Shown: positions 17,877 to 27,827, numbered from the stretch's first letter. The stretch is 47,670 bases of DNA from Bacteroidota bacterium (GCA_029561355.1 JAKQJD010000606.1:1-47670), one strand, 5' to 3'. Notes: generated by a model not told the origin, from the letters alone. Made by a program: numbers and translations.

Positions 17877-18761
17877 ATGTCCGATTCAGCCATGCCGTCT
17901 TCGACGGCTTCAACACAAAAACTACCCGCCGCACCCGAAGTTGCGGGCCAACGCATCGCCATACAGGGCGTTCGCGGCGCTTTTCATGAAATTGCCGCCC
18001 GCCGTTTTTTCGGCGAAAGCATAGAGTTGGTTCCCGCCTTGTCGTTTCCCATTCTATTTGAAAAAACAGCCGACGCCGGTCAAACGGATGCAGCCGTGCT
18101 GGCTATCGAAAACAGTATCGCCGGCAGTATTCTGGGCAACTACAAATTGCTGGAAAACAGCGATTTAGCAGTAGTCGGAGAAGTGTATTTGCGGATTCAA
18201 CAGAACCTGCTGGCTTTGCCGGGCGTTCCCATCGACCAGTTGCGAGAAGTGCATTCGCACCCGATGGCGCTGGCTCAGTGCAGTGAGTTTTTTAAAAAAT
18301 ACCCGCGCATCCGGCTGGTAGAGTCGGAAGATACGGCCGAGAGCGCTGCACATATCGTTCGCCATCGCGCTATTCATATCGGCGCTATTGCCAGCACCCT
18401 GGCCGCCGACATATACGGCCTGAACGTGCTGGCTCCGGCCATCGAAACCGTTCCCGAAAATTTTACCCGTTTCCTGGCCGTTCGCCGCAGGTCCGATGCC
18501 ACGCCTATTCCTCATGCCGACAAGGCTTCCGTCTGTTTCAGTGCGGGCCACCAGCCCGGCAGTCTGGCGCAAATCCTCACCTTGCTGGCTACCGAAGGCG
18601 CCAACCTGACCAAGATACAGTCGGCGCCGCTGCTCGGCCGCCCCTGGGAGTATCGCTTTTTTGCAGATTTCACCGCATTTCCTGACCGGATTGCCGAAGT
18701 ACTTCGTCTGCTCGACCAAAAAACGACGGATCTTCAAGTATTGGGCGTGTACAGGGAAGGA

Positions 18762-18779
<18 letters not shown>
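17877..18779 (+). CDS. pheA: Prephenate dehydratase with ACT domain
   Basis: 300 residues without a chorismate mutase domain. The prephenate dehydratase part (about 26-205) has IAIQGVRGAFHEIAA, AIENSIAGSILGNY and the catalytic TRF triad in ENFTRFLAVRR. The ACT domain (about 215-295) has PGSLAQILTLLATEGANLTKIQSAPL, a variant of the usual GALV and ESRP phenylalanine-binding motifs. It converts prephenate to phenylpyruvate. First structural gene after the attenuator. The last four residues (MNDE) and the stop codon are encoded by a TGATGAA repeat. The first 25 residues are low-complexity (S, T, A, P), so a later start is possible. Confidence 0.95.
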
Positions 18780-18912
<133 letters not shown>

Positions 18913-18914
18913 AA

Positions 18915-20078
18915 ATGATCGCACCCGCTAAACGGCTCGATTCCGTCAACGAATACTACTTCGCCGGAAAACTCCGCGAGATTGCCCAGATGCAGCGCGA
19001 AGGAAAACCTGTGCTCAACCTCGGCATCGGCAGTCCCGACCAGCCGCCCCACCCTGCCGTGCTCGAAGCGTTGCAGCAAGGTGCAGCCAATCCGAAAGCG
19101 CACGGTTATCAATCCTACACCGGCATCCCTGCTTTGCGGGAAGCATGGGCCGCCTGGTATAAGGAATACTACCACGTTTCCTTAAATCCTGAGAATCAGA
19201 TACTTCCGCTGATCGGCTCCAAGGAAGGTATCGTACACGTAGCCATGGCGTTTCTCGAACCCGGTGACGTGGCCCTGGTGCCCAATCCAGGCTACCCGGC
19301 TTATTCGGCAGCCACCCAACTGGCCGGGGCCACCGTGCAATTGTATGAATTGAAGGAAGCCAACGACTGGTTGCCCGATTTTGAAGAACTGGAAAAGTCG
19401 GATCTGACAAAAGTGAAGGTGCTATGGGCCAATTACCCGCACATGCCCACCGGCGCACCCGGCTCGGCAGCAGTTTTTCAGGCACTGGTGGATTTTGGCA
19501 AAAAGCACAACATCCTCATTATCAATGATAATCCATACAGTTTTATCCTGAATGAACACCCGCGCAGCATCCTGGCGGCTTCGGGCGCTGAAGAAGTAGC
19601 GCTGGAACTGAATTCCTTGTCAAAATCGCACAACATGGCGGGCTGGCGCGTCGGGATGGTGGCCGGACACCCGGAATACCTGAAATCGGTGCTGCGTTTT
19701 AAAAGTAATATGGATTCGGGACAATTCCAGCCGGTGCAACTGGCTGCGGTAAAGGCCTTGCAATTGCCCGCAACATGGTATTCGGAACTCAATGCCATGT
19801 ACCGCGAACGGCAACAAGTGGCGTTTCAAATCCTGGAAAGTATTGACTGTGTGTTCGACCGGCAGCAGCAGGGCATGTTCGTGTGGGCCAAAATTCCCGA
19901 TCACTATGCCGATTGTTATGCCCTGAGCGACGAATTGCTGTACGAACGGCATGTATTCCTCACGCCCGGCGGCATTTTCGGTTCCAATGGCGACCGCTTC
20001 GTCCGAATTTCCCTGTGCAGCGACGTGCCAACGCTGCAAACCGCCCTTCAAAAAATTCAAAGCGCCATCACGATATGA
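18915..20078 (+). CDS. Class I/II PLP-dependent aminotransferase (aspartate/aromatic type)
   Basis: 387 residues. It has the fold-type I aminotransferase pattern: LNLGIGSPDQPPHPAVLEAL near the N-terminus, YTGIPALREAWAAWY, PNPGYPAYSAATQLAG, WANYPHMPTGAPG, INDNPYSFIL, and LNSLSKSHNMAGWRVG with the PLP-binding lysine. It resembles the LL-diaminopimelate/aspartate aminotransferase group. Its place between pheA and tyrA suggests it aminates phenylpyruvate and 4-hydroxyphenylpyruvate (or prephenate) at the end of the pathway; that role is inferred from context. Its TGA overlaps the tyrA start (ATGA). Confidence 0.9.
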   Translation: MIAPAKRLDSVNEYYFAGKLREIAQMQREGKPVLNLGIGSPDQPPHPAVLEALQQGAANPKAHGYQSYTGIPALREAWAAWYKEYYHVSLNPENQILPLIGSKEGIVHVAMAFLEPGDVALVPNPGYPAYSAATQLAGATVQLYELKEANDWLPDFEELEKSDLTKVKVLWANYPHMPTGAPGSAAVFQALVDFGKKHNILIINDNPYSFILNEHPRSILAASGAEEVALELNSLSKSHNMAGWRVGMVAGHPEYLKSVLRFKSNMDSGQFQPVQLAAVKALQLPATWYSELNAMYRERQQVAFQILESIDCVFDRQQQGMFVWAKIPDHYADCYALSDELLYERHVFLTPGGIFGSNGDRFVRISLCSDVPTLQTALQKIQSAITI

Positions 20079-20926
20079 CGATCACAGTAATTGGCCCGGG
20101 TTTGATCGGCGGCTCACTCGCAGTGGGCTTGCGCGAAAACGGTTTTGCAACCCGCATCATCGGGGTGGACAACAAACCGGCACATGCGCAAAAAGCGCTC
20201 GATTTGGGTATTGTCGACGAAATAATGCCTTTGCCGGAAGCCGTCGCGCAAAGCCGGATGATCATTGTGGCCACGCCGGTGGATAGCCTGACCAGATTGA
20301 TACCACAGGTGCTGGATCTGATTGATCATCAAAAAGTTGTGCTGGACGTAGGCTCCACAAAACTGCCTGTCTTGCAGGCCGTTGAACACCACCCGAATCG
20401 CCTCCGTTACGTGGCTACCCACCCGATGGCAGGTACGGAGTATTCGGGCCCCGAAGCGGCGGTGCCCGGCCTTTTTGCCGGAAAATGCTGCGTTTTTAGC
20501 GACGTGGAAAAAAGCGATGCAGATGCCGTTTACCTCTGCCGCACGCTGTACGAATCGCTGGGCATGCACCTGAATTTTCTGGAAGGCGCCGCGCACGACC
20601 TGCACGTGGCTTACGTGAGCCATATTTCGCACATCGCTTCCTTCGCCCTTGCATTAACGGTACTGGAAAAGGAAAAAAACGAAGACCGGATTTTCGAACT
20701 CGCCAGCGGTGGTTTCAATAGTACGGTGCGTCTTGCAAAAAGTAGTCCCGATACCTGGGTGCCTATTTTCCGGCAAAACCGCGATAACGTGCTCGACGTA
20801 CTCGACGAGTTTATCAATACCATCAGTCGCTTTCGTACTTTATTGATTAAGAAGGACTTCGAACAATTTGGCCAACTCATCGAGCAAGCCAACGACATTC
20901 GCCGCATCATCGATCAACCTGTTTAA
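20075..20926 (+). CDS. tyrA: Prephenate dehydrogenase
   Basis: 283 residues from ATG 20075, which overlaps the aminotransferase stop as ATGA and gives the exact Rossmann start TVIGPGLIGGSLAVGLRENG. Other motifs: IVATPVDSL, VLDVGSTKLPV, FVATHPMAGTE-like RYVATHPMAGTEYSGP, and the helical C-terminal dimer domain with HDLHVAYVSHISHIASFAL. It oxidises prephenate to 4-hydroxyphenylpyruvate using NAD(P)+. There is no chorismate mutase or ACT domain, in keeping with mutase being attached to the DAHP synthase downstream and regulation being placed at the leader. Confidence 0.94.
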   Translation: MTITVIGPGLIGGSLAVGLRENGFATRIIGVDNKPAHAQKALDLGIVDEIMPLPEAVAQSRMIIVATPVDSLTRLIPQVLDLIDHQKVVLDVGSTKLPVLQAVEHHPNRLRYVATHPMAGTEYSGPEAAVPGLFAGKCCVFSDVEKSDADAVYLCRTLYESLGMHLNFLEGAAHDLHVAYVSHISHIASFALALTVLEKEKNEDRIFELASGGFNSTVRLAKSSPDTWVPIFRQNRDNVLDVLDEFINTISRFRTLLIKKDFEQFGQLIEQANDIRRIIDQPV

Positions 20927-20927
20927 T

Positions 20928-20960
20928 TCTCACATCTCACTTCTCACTTCTATCATATCT
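20928..20960 (+). repeat. CTCACTT heptamers before the DAHP synthase gene
   Basis: Three to four degenerate heptamers (CTCACAT, CTCACTT, CTCACTT, then ATCATATCTC) fill the 35-bp spacer between tyrA and the next ATG. Only the A/C-rich (here C/T-rich) arm is present; no mate is seen after the tyrA stop. Confidence 0.7.
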
Positions 20961-20961
20961 C

Positions 20962-22032
20962 ATGTTTCAGAAAAAAGAAAATCGCCCCTTCCTGATTGCC
21001 GGCCCCTGCTCGGCTGAATCGGAAGAACAAGTACTTGCCACGGCGCGTGGCCTGAAAGACCTCGGCATCGACCTATTTCGCTCCGGCGTATGGAAACCCC
21101 GCACGCGCCCCGGCGCTTTTGAAGGCAACGGTACCATGGCTTTGCCCTGGCTGCGCCTCGTGAAACAGGAAACCGGCCTGAAAACCACCATCGAAGTGGC
21201 CAACGGCAACCAGGTGTACGAAGCGCTGAAACACGGCGTCGACGTACTATGGGTAGGCGCCCGCAGCACCGTCAACCCGTTTTCCGTGCAGGAAATCGCC
21301 GATGCCCTGAAAGGTGTCGACATACCGGTGCTGGTCAAAAACCCCGTTAATCCCGACCTCGACCTTTGGATCGGCGCTATCGAGCGCATCCGCAACGCCG
21401 GCGTCACCAACATCGGCGCCATCCACCGCGGCTTTTCCTCCTACGCTAAATCAAAATTCCGCAACGCGCCGTACTGGGAAATTCCGATCGAACTGCGCCG
21501 CCGCATGCCGGAACTGCCGCTTATCTGCGACAACTCGCACATCTGCGGCAACCGCGAAGACCTGCTCGAAGTAGCCCAGCAGGCACTCGACCTCAACTAC
21601 GACGGCCTGATGACGGAGGTACACCCTACACCCGATGCGGCCTGGAGCGATGCCAAACAGCAGATTACGCCATTCGTATACGCCGAACTGGTGGCCAGCC
21701 TGATCGTACGCCGCGAAACCACCGACAACGCCGAATTCCTCGAAAACATCGAAAACCTGCGCCACAAGATCGACGAGATCGACCTGGAACTGCTCAACTT
21801 GCTCTCCCGCCGCATGCGCGTGGCAGAAGACATCGGCCGCTACAAACTCCGCAACAACATCGCCATTTTGCAGGCGGTGCGCTGGAATGAAATCCTGGAA
21901 AAAGGTTTTGTGCAGGGTCGTCAGCGCGGACTCAACGACGAGTTTATCGAGAAGTTCCTCGCGGCCGTGCACAATGAAAGTATTACGCACCAGCAGGCGG
22001 TGATGCACCCGGCTGTGGAAAAAGAGGTGTAA
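20962..22032 (+). CDS. aroF: Bifunctional DAHP synthase / chorismate mutase
   Basis: 356 residues. Residues 1-255 are a type I-beta (KDO8P-like) DAHP synthase: FLIAGPCSAESEEQ, FRSGVWKPRTRPGAFEG, VLWVGARSTVNPFSVQEIA, VKNPVNPD, GAIHRGFSS, CDNSHICG and TEVHPTPDAAWSDAKQQ. Residues about 262-345 are an AroQ-type chorismate mutase (LENIENLRHKIDEIDLELLNLLSRRMRVAEDIGRYK, shown in shorter parts: RHKIDEIDLELLNLLSRR). It starts the shikimate pathway and also makes prephenate from chorismate. Last gene of the attenuated operon, and strongly codon-biased (many GCC, GGC, CTG). Confidence 0.95.
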   Translation: MFQKKENRPFLIAGPCSAESEEQVLATARGLKDLGIDLFRSGVWKPRTRPGAFEGNGTMALPWLRLVKQETGLKTTIEVANGNQVYEALKHGVDVLWVGARSTVNPFSVQEIADALKGVDIPVLVKNPVNPDLDLWIGAIERIRNAGVTNIGAIHRGFSSYAKSKFRNAPYWEIPIELRRRMPELPLICDNSHICGNREDLLEVAQQALDLNYDGLMTEVHPTPDAAWSDAKQQITPFVYAELVASLIVRRETTDNAEFLENIENLRHKIDEIDLELLNLLSRRMRVAEDIGRYKLRNNIAILQAVRWNEILEKGFVQGRQRGLNDEFIEKFLAAVHNESITHQQAVMHPAVEKEV

Positions 22033-22076
22033 ATAACAACACCAACAGAATCATCCCGAATTTTTTCGTTTTGAAT

Positions 22077-22196
22077 AATAACGAATGCCGGTTTGTCTTC
22101 CTGTCGGGACCAGTCCACTCTACGAGGGGAAAATGGTCAAAAACACGTCGTAGAGTGGACGGGTCCCGACAGGAAGACAAACCGGCATTCGTTATT
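22077..22196. repeat. 49-bp inverted repeat between convergent genes
   Basis: The arms 22077-22125 and 22148-22196 are complementary except for one G-T type mismatch, with a 22-base loop. They contain GGTTTGTCTTCCTGTCGGGAC and GTCCACTCTACGA. It lies between the 3' ends of the aromatic operon and the 728-residue gene, so it may stop transcription from both sides; T-rich sequence is weak on either side. Confidence 0.9.
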
Positions 22197-22245
22197 AAAC
22201 CATGCGAATACGGTCAATTTTCATAGTTTTAGGGTCACTCACAAA

Positions 22246-24432
22246 TTAGGGATGCCCCATGTTTTTTATCGGATTGCCGTTTTTGTCCATACGCATCACC
22301 ACCCACGGCGGCGGCCCCTGGTCGATTTCATGCTGCCAGATCGCATCGTCCAGTTCGTACAGGCTGTCTCCTTTTAACGCAAGGAACAAGCTCGATGAAC
22401 TATACTCGGCAAAGACGACCGATTTTACGGTAAGTGGTAAATCCCTCTCCAATTGCTGACAGTAAATATGCTCCAAAGGCATGAGCGTGAAATCCGAAAA
22501 CGCCTCCGGCAACTTTCCGGATTTCAATATTTCAATAAACCAGCCGGGGAAAACCACGTCGAACTCGATTTCCTTTTCCCTGATTTTTTGCAGAAATGCA
22601 TCGTCGGTTGCATACGTTGCCGGGTGATCGGAATATAATTTCCGTACAATACCCTTGTTCCGGCGCACCTCTTCCGCCCAGGCTTCGGCGGCACGGAAAT
22701 TTCGGATGGTGATCTGCTCCGGCTCCGGCGCTCTGTTTTTAAATTCGGCGCGCAGGGATTCCAGAATTTGCGCATTTTTCAAACGGTGTTCCGGTGTTTC
22801 CAAACCCCGCATCCGTGGCCGGGTTTCAAATACCCGCTCGAAACGAATACCCGTAGCGCCGCTTTCCTCCATCGCCTTTTTAATGTCTTCCGAAACCCAG
22901 ATACGGTTTCGCGGGTTTTCGGCGCCGCAACTGATCAGGTCGAATGCGGCGTCCCAGACGTATTCCTGCGGTCGGAGCGATTTTTCAGGAGCGCGCACGG
23001 AGAGTTCCGCCTGGGCGGCCAAAAATGATTCCGGCGTATCCACCGGCCCTGCATATGCCTGCGCCGTTTGGCGTGTGAAATACGAACTGTCGTAATAGGA
23101 ACGGTGGTGCTGCGGCCCTTCGTCCGGGATCTGCGGCCTGTCCCGATCCTCCACGAGTTTTATGCGGGCATAATCGAAGTACAGGTATTCCTGTTCCGGC
23201 ACAAAAAAGATGTAATACCGGCGCACCTCTACCCCAAACAAATCATTCTGAATAGCCAGATCGATTGGATAAAACCGGTGCGGCGGCAACTCAAATTTTT
23301 CCAGCATCTCCTTCAGTTTTCCGGATACGACCATAGCGGGATATTGTGATCCAAACGGCCACTCGTGGTAATCGGCAAACCGGATCGGATGCCGGAGAAA
23401 CCAGGAAAGTTCGTACTGCACTTCCGGGAGCGCTGCATCGAGGTCGCCGTTGGAAAAAAACGCCCTCCATTGTTCATGGACGGGGCGGTATGCTTCATAA
23501 GGCGGATTACCCGGAAGTTTGTACCGGACATTTGGAAGCACACCGTATTCATCCCCCTTATCTTCCAGGTAATAGAATTGAACGACATGTTCCGGGTTCA
23601 GGCGCGCACAAACTTGTTCGATCAGGCTATCATTCAACACCGGCTCCAATACCTGCGTGTAAAAAGCGGAATTCAGGGTAACACACCGATCCAGGTACTG
23701 GTAAAAACGTTCGAAAAACGATACGCTCCAGCGCAGGTGTATACATAAACCGATATTCTGCCAATCCCAGCAATCCCAATACTGCGCGAAAAAATCTTCG
23801 GGGATTTGTGAAACGGGCGATTCCAGCGCCTGCCGCAAGGGTTCGGGAAGGCTTTCGGCTTGTATCCTCCAACGGATATACCGCTTCGTATGATCGGACA
23901 ACATGTAGGACCGGACCGGTGTGTCGGGCAATGCAGCCAGTTTTTCCCGGAACGGCGTACCGACCTTGTCCAGATCCCGGTTGTAGTTTTTCAGCATTTG
24001 CCAGTGTATCCGGTCCTGGTATTTTTCCAGGAAAACATCCGTCAGCGGAATAGCCGGATTGGTAGACAGGTAAACCCAGTTGAGGTCGTGCGCATATCGT
24101 TCCAGCAGGGCATCGGTAAAAGGAAGGGCCGGATTTTTGCACAATTCCGGCCAGCGTATTTTATCCCGGTAATGATCCAGCACGTCCGTCGTCCAGCGCA
24201 TGCCCGTGTTGGCCGACAATGCCTGCCAGTCTATTTGTTGCTCGTAGCGGCCCAGCGTTTGCAGATCCCAGGGCATGTTCGGATTCCGGGACAACAGGCT
24301 GAAATCCCACATGTCGGGGTATTGTTCGATCAGCGCAAACGACAGCGGGTAAAACCGGGCCGTCTGCTGCCGGAACAGGTACTCGTGGGTGAACAGAAAA
24401 TTTTCAAAATTGTCGGAGTTTCCGGCTGGCAT
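22246..24432 (-). CDS. Large repeat protein with possible Imm11-like segments, function unknown
   Basis: 728 residues, no signal peptide. Residues about 25-150 contain five repeats of 23-25 residues with the pattern LLE.Y.D.I.W..LS.NP.LPWT, for example DFSLLSRNPNMPWD and WVYLSTNPAIPLTD. A sixth, looser copy is near 195-220 (EDFFAQYWDCWDWQNI). Two later segments look alike and resemble, from memory, the Imm11/DUF1629 immunity family: MVVSGKLKEMLEKFELPPHRFYPI (about 365, here cited by MVVSGKLKEMLEKF) and RIWVSEDIKKAMEESGATG (about 510). It could be an immunity-like protein or a scaffold. It lies 45 bp downstream of the first paralogue on the same strand. The family assignment is tentative. Confidence 0.6.
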   Translation of the reverse strand: MPAGNSDNFENFLFTHEYLFRQQTARFYPLSFALIEQYPDMWDFSLLSRNPNMPWDLQTLGRYEQQIDWQALSANTGMRWTTDVLDHYRDKIRWPELCKNPALPFTDALLERYAHDLNWVYLSTNPAIPLTDVFLEKYQDRIHWQMLKNYNRDLDKVGTPFREKLAALPDTPVRSYMLSDHTKRYIRWRIQAESLPEPLRQALESPVSQIPEDFFAQYWDCWDWQNIGLCIHLRWSVSFFERFYQYLDRCVTLNSAFYTQVLEPVLNDSLIEQVCARLNPEHVVQFYYLEDKGDEYGVLPNVRYKLPGNPPYEAYRPVHEQWRAFFSNGDLDAALPEVQYELSWFLRHPIRFADYHEWPFGSQYPAMVVSGKLKEMLEKFELPPHRFYPIDLAIQNDLFGVEVRRYYIFFVPEQEYLYFDYARIKLVEDRDRPQIPDEGPQHHRSYYDSSYFTRQTAQAYAGPVDTPESFLAAQAELSVRAPEKSLRPQEYVWDAAFDLISCGAENPRNRIWVSEDIKKAMEESGATGIRFERVFETRPRMRGLETPEHRLKNAQILESLRAEFKNRAPEPEQITIRNFRAAEAWAEEVRRNKGIVRKLYSDHPATYATDDAFLQKIREKEIEFDVVFPGWFIEILKSGKLPEAFSDFTLMPLEHIYCQQLERDLPLTVKSVVFAEYSSSSLFLALKGDSLYELDDAIWQHEIDQGPPPWVVMRMDKNGNPIKNMGHP

Positions 24433-24477
24433 GGGTGTGAAAAGGCTTGATAAAGTTCGGTTTTGCGTCCCAGCGTT

Positions 24478-26034
24478 TTACGGCGTGGCTTCAGGCTGTA
24501 AGATACCGGAGAGGCCCCATTTGGCAAAGAGCAGTTCGATCAGCGTTTCATAAGGGATGATTTCGATGGCATAACTCTGGCCGGCGACGTCGGGGGTTTC
24601 GTTTTTCAGGATTTCCCATTCCTTTTTGATTTTCTTTTCATTGACTATAGAGGTTCCGGCACTTTGCGCGAGGGTCAAAAGTATTTTTAAAAAACTATTG
24701 CTCCGGCGATTCATGTCATTGGCGAGCCAGCGCTGGCGGTATTTGTCGAGCGCTTCGATGGGGATTTCTTTGGTGCGGTCTTTGGGGGCTTGGGCCAGTT
24801 CGTAGAGGACAGGAAGCAGGAGTAAGGGGATGTTCATGCCTTCTTTGTCTTTTTTTAGGATTTCGATGTCGTTGTAAATCTTGCTGTATTTAAATTTTCC
24901 TACGACTTGTTCGACTTCTGAGGCATCTAGCAGGCCAAAATTTGAGATTAAGTGGATATAGCCGCCTATGAGAAGCCAGTTTTCCATGTAACTTCCCTTT
25001 AAATTGCTCGTTTTAACTGAAGTATAAGAATTTTTATACTCAAGAAGGGCTTTTTCAAAGTCACTAACAGAAAAAAGATAATATATGAATGTTTCACATA
25101 CTCTAAACCAAGAATATTCCCCTTTAGAATAGAATTCAGTACACTTATTAAATAATTTTTCCACACAACCTTTATCCAAAAATCTAATCTGAGTAAAAAG
25201 GGCAATTTTTTGCAAATTAAAAGATGCAATAGTACTACGATTAGCAGTTTTTTTAGATTCTAACACATGTAATGCCTCATCACAAATAAGTATTGCAGCC
25301 TCATAATCTTTAATTGACATATACTTAACTACAGCAATATTATAAAAACATTTGTAAAATGATGAAGTGTCTACTTCACTTGCAACTTTCATTAACTCGT
25401 CCAAATAAGCACATGCTTTTTTGTATAACAATTCATTTGGCGACCTTTTAATTATATAATAGCTCATAAGATCCTCCTGATAATCAAATGCGATTGCCTC
25501 CCAACGTCGCTTATCCTCGTAATAGCGTTGCAATTTAGTATAATGGTTGTTTTTTTCATAGTCGCTATTTGACCGAGCATATTGGTATCTCAGCCATTTT
25601 GAGGTTTCTGCGGCCAGGTCAATAAACTCATATTTAACCGACTGCTCAAATATTTTTTCTAATAAAAAAATAGATGACAAATCTGAGCCTCTGGATAAAA
25701 GTATAATGGAAGCAGCAAAATCTTTGTAACAAGTGAAGTATGACTTGGCACGATCATTATAAATAGGGTTATCAACATCGACAAAAAATGAAGTGTCGAT
25801 TAATTGTTTGGTTAATTTTTTTTTCAGTTTTACATAACTTGGGTATTTAATATCATGGCTTTTGAATAGATATCTAACTGTCTCTGATTCCGATTTTGCA
25901 TCTCCATTGATCAAAAATTCAAAAAACAAATCGGTTTTATTTTTTTTCTTATTCGGGTTTCCTAATATTTCAATATTTTTCACCTTGCTTTGAAATACAG
26001 TTTTGGCCAGATCTTTTAATGCTTCGAACTCCAT
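24478..26034 (-). CDS. Helical repeat protein, paralogue 1 of 3, function unknown
   Basis: 518 residues, all helical, no signal peptide and no catalytic motif that I recognise. The N-terminal 95 residues share with both neighbours the pattern LKDLA.T....K.K.IE.LGNP, then Y.KLKKKL..QLI.T.FF.D and ERAKAYFT.YKDFA (here DRAKSYFTCYKDFAA). The middle (about 100-380) looks like a TPR-type helical solenoid and is AT-rich at the DNA level. The last 130 residues (KDKEGMNIPLLLLPVLYELAQAP, cited by KDKEGMNIPLLLLPVLYELA; KYRQRWLANDMNRRSNSFLK; WEILKNETPDVAGQSYAIE) are GC-richer and almost identical to paralogue 2. It is the last copy of the tandem set in transcription order. Confidence 0.75.
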   Translation of the reverse strand: MEFEALKDLAKTVFQSKVKNIEILGNPNKKKNKTDLFFEFLINGDAKSESETVRYLFKSHDIKYPSYVKLKKKLTKQLIDTSFFVDVDNPIYNDRAKSYFTCYKDFAASIILLSRGSDLSSIFLLEKIFEQSVKYEFIDLAAETSKWLRYQYARSNSDYEKNNHYTKLQRYYEDKRRWEAIAFDYQEDLMSYYIIKRSPNELLYKKACAYLDELMKVASEVDTSSFYKCFYNIAVVKYMSIKDYEAAILICDEALHVLESKKTANRSTIASFNLQKIALFTQIRFLDKGCVEKLFNKCTEFYSKGEYSWFRVCETFIYYLFSVSDFEKALLEYKNSYTSVKTSNLKGSYMENWLLIGGYIHLISNFGLLDASEVEQVVGKFKYSKIYNDIEILKKDKEGMNIPLLLLPVLYELAQAPKDRTKEIPIEALDKYRQRWLANDMNRRSNSFLKILLTLAQSAGTSIVNEKKIKKEWEILKNETPDVAGQSYAIEIIPYETLIELLFAKWGLSGILQPEATP

Positions 26035-26122
26035 AACATGTGTGTGGGTTTATGGGTGATAAAAAATGAGTGCGTTTAATAGCCGGTATTAAAAATACAA
26101 AATGGGTTTTATGAAGGTTATT

Positions 26123-27686
26123 CTACTGTCTGCTGCCCCGAAAAATCTCCTGCATCAAGGAAGTCAACCCCATCTTTGCGAGCAACAATTCCACCAAGTC
26201 TTCATAAGGCACAATCTCGATGGCAAAACTCTGGCCGGCGACTTCCGGTGTTTCGTTTTTCAGGATTTCCCATTCTTTTCTGATTTTCTTTTCGTTGACT
26301 GTAGTGGTTCCGGCACTTTGCGCGAGGGTCAATAGTATTTTTAAAAAACTATTGCTCCGACGGTTCATGTCATTGGCGAGCCAGCGCTGGCGGTATTTGT
26401 CGAGCGCTTCGATGGGAATTTCTTTGGTGCGGTCTTTGGGGGGCTTGGGCAAGTTCGTAGAGGATGGGGAGGAGAAGTAGGGGGATGTTCATGCCCTCTT
26501 TGTCTTTGTTAATGACTTCAACTTCATTAATCAATTTACTGTAACGAAATAGGCCAACTACATCTAAAACTTTTTGTGAATCCAGTATGTCTAATTGCGC
26601 TAGCAAATGTAGATAACCAGCCATAAGTAGCCAGTTTTCAAGATAGTATCCATTTAATTTTAATAGGACTCCGTTATCAAGAACCGTTCTATAAATATCA
26701 ATAGCATCAATATATTTTTTGCGATATATAGAATAGTAAAAATAAGACTCATACCCTCGAAACCAGCTAATATCTTTATCATGTGAATGATCTAGAAAAT
26801 AATTAAAAGTAAAATGGAAGGTGCTTTCCTCTGCTCTTAAATGTATATAGCAAGCAAGTTGTTGCAAACAAACATGAGTAAGCATTGACCTGTTAGTATT
26901 TTGCCGTTCTCTTAATATATAGAAAGACTGATTAGCAGTTTTTAGCGCATTGGAAATATCATTTTTTGAAAAGTGTTTAATTATACAAATATTAAATGTA
27001 TAATAATAGAAAGATGAAGTATCTACTTCTTTAAGAAAGGGATATAATTCACTGTAATATTGATCTGCTTCTTCGCTCAATTTAATATTTACTGAGCGAC
27101 TTTTCGCATAATGCGACGCCACCTCTTCATAATAATCTAATGCAATGTTTTCAAAATGGCGCTTCTTTTCATACATCCTATGCAAAGAGGTATAATATTT
27201 ATTTTTTCCCTCATCGTATTCAGAGCGTATATATTCTCGTCTAAGTATTTTCGATACATCAGCGGCAAGATCTATAAATTCATACTTTATAGCTTGTTCC
27301 AAAATGTTTTGAAAAATATAAATGGCTGCCTTAGTGGAAATTCTACAAAGAACTACAAATGCGGAAGCATAATCTTTGTAGGCAGTAAAGTATGCTTTTG
27401 CCCTTTCATTGTAGTGGGGTTGATTATAATCTAGAAATAAGGAAGTATTAAATAACTGGGTAATTAACTTTTTTTTCAGTTTCACATAACTAGGATGTTT
27501 GGGGTCATGGGTATTAAACACATGTCGGACTAATTCTTTTTCAGAATTAAATTTGTCTGATAATATTGCTTCATACAACTTCAGTGAACGGCTTTTCCTG
27601 GCACCAGGATTGCCCAAAACTTCGATTTGTTTTGCCTTATTGCGGGAAACAGACCTGGCCAGGTCCTTGAGTACATAAAAGTCCAT
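26123..27686 (-). pseudogene. Paralogue 2 of 3, frameshifted in a G6/C6 tract
   Basis: The reading frame opens at 27686 (MDFYVLKDLARSVSRNKAK) and follows the family to LPILYELAQAP, then runs into a foreign frame (QRPHQRNSH) and stops at 26370. The correct continuation (KDRTKEIPIEALDKYRQRW to GLTSLMQEIFRGSRQ) is present in the next frame and ends at 26123. The shift is at 26438-26443, where six G on the plus strand replace the five found in paralogue 1. Everything else on both sides is intact. It may be a sequencing error, a recent mutation, a phase-variable tract, or a programmed shift; a truncated 438-residue product would otherwise result. Confidence 0.8.
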
Positions 27687-27827
27687 CGCGTGTAGTTTAT
27701 TAAGGTTAATTACTGCATAAACCTACATATTTACTACATAAACTAGTAAAATAAGTGATTCAGAGGCCAAGTTAAATAACAATATAAACACAAGCAAACG
27801 CAAGTGGATTTTTTTTACGCCACACTT

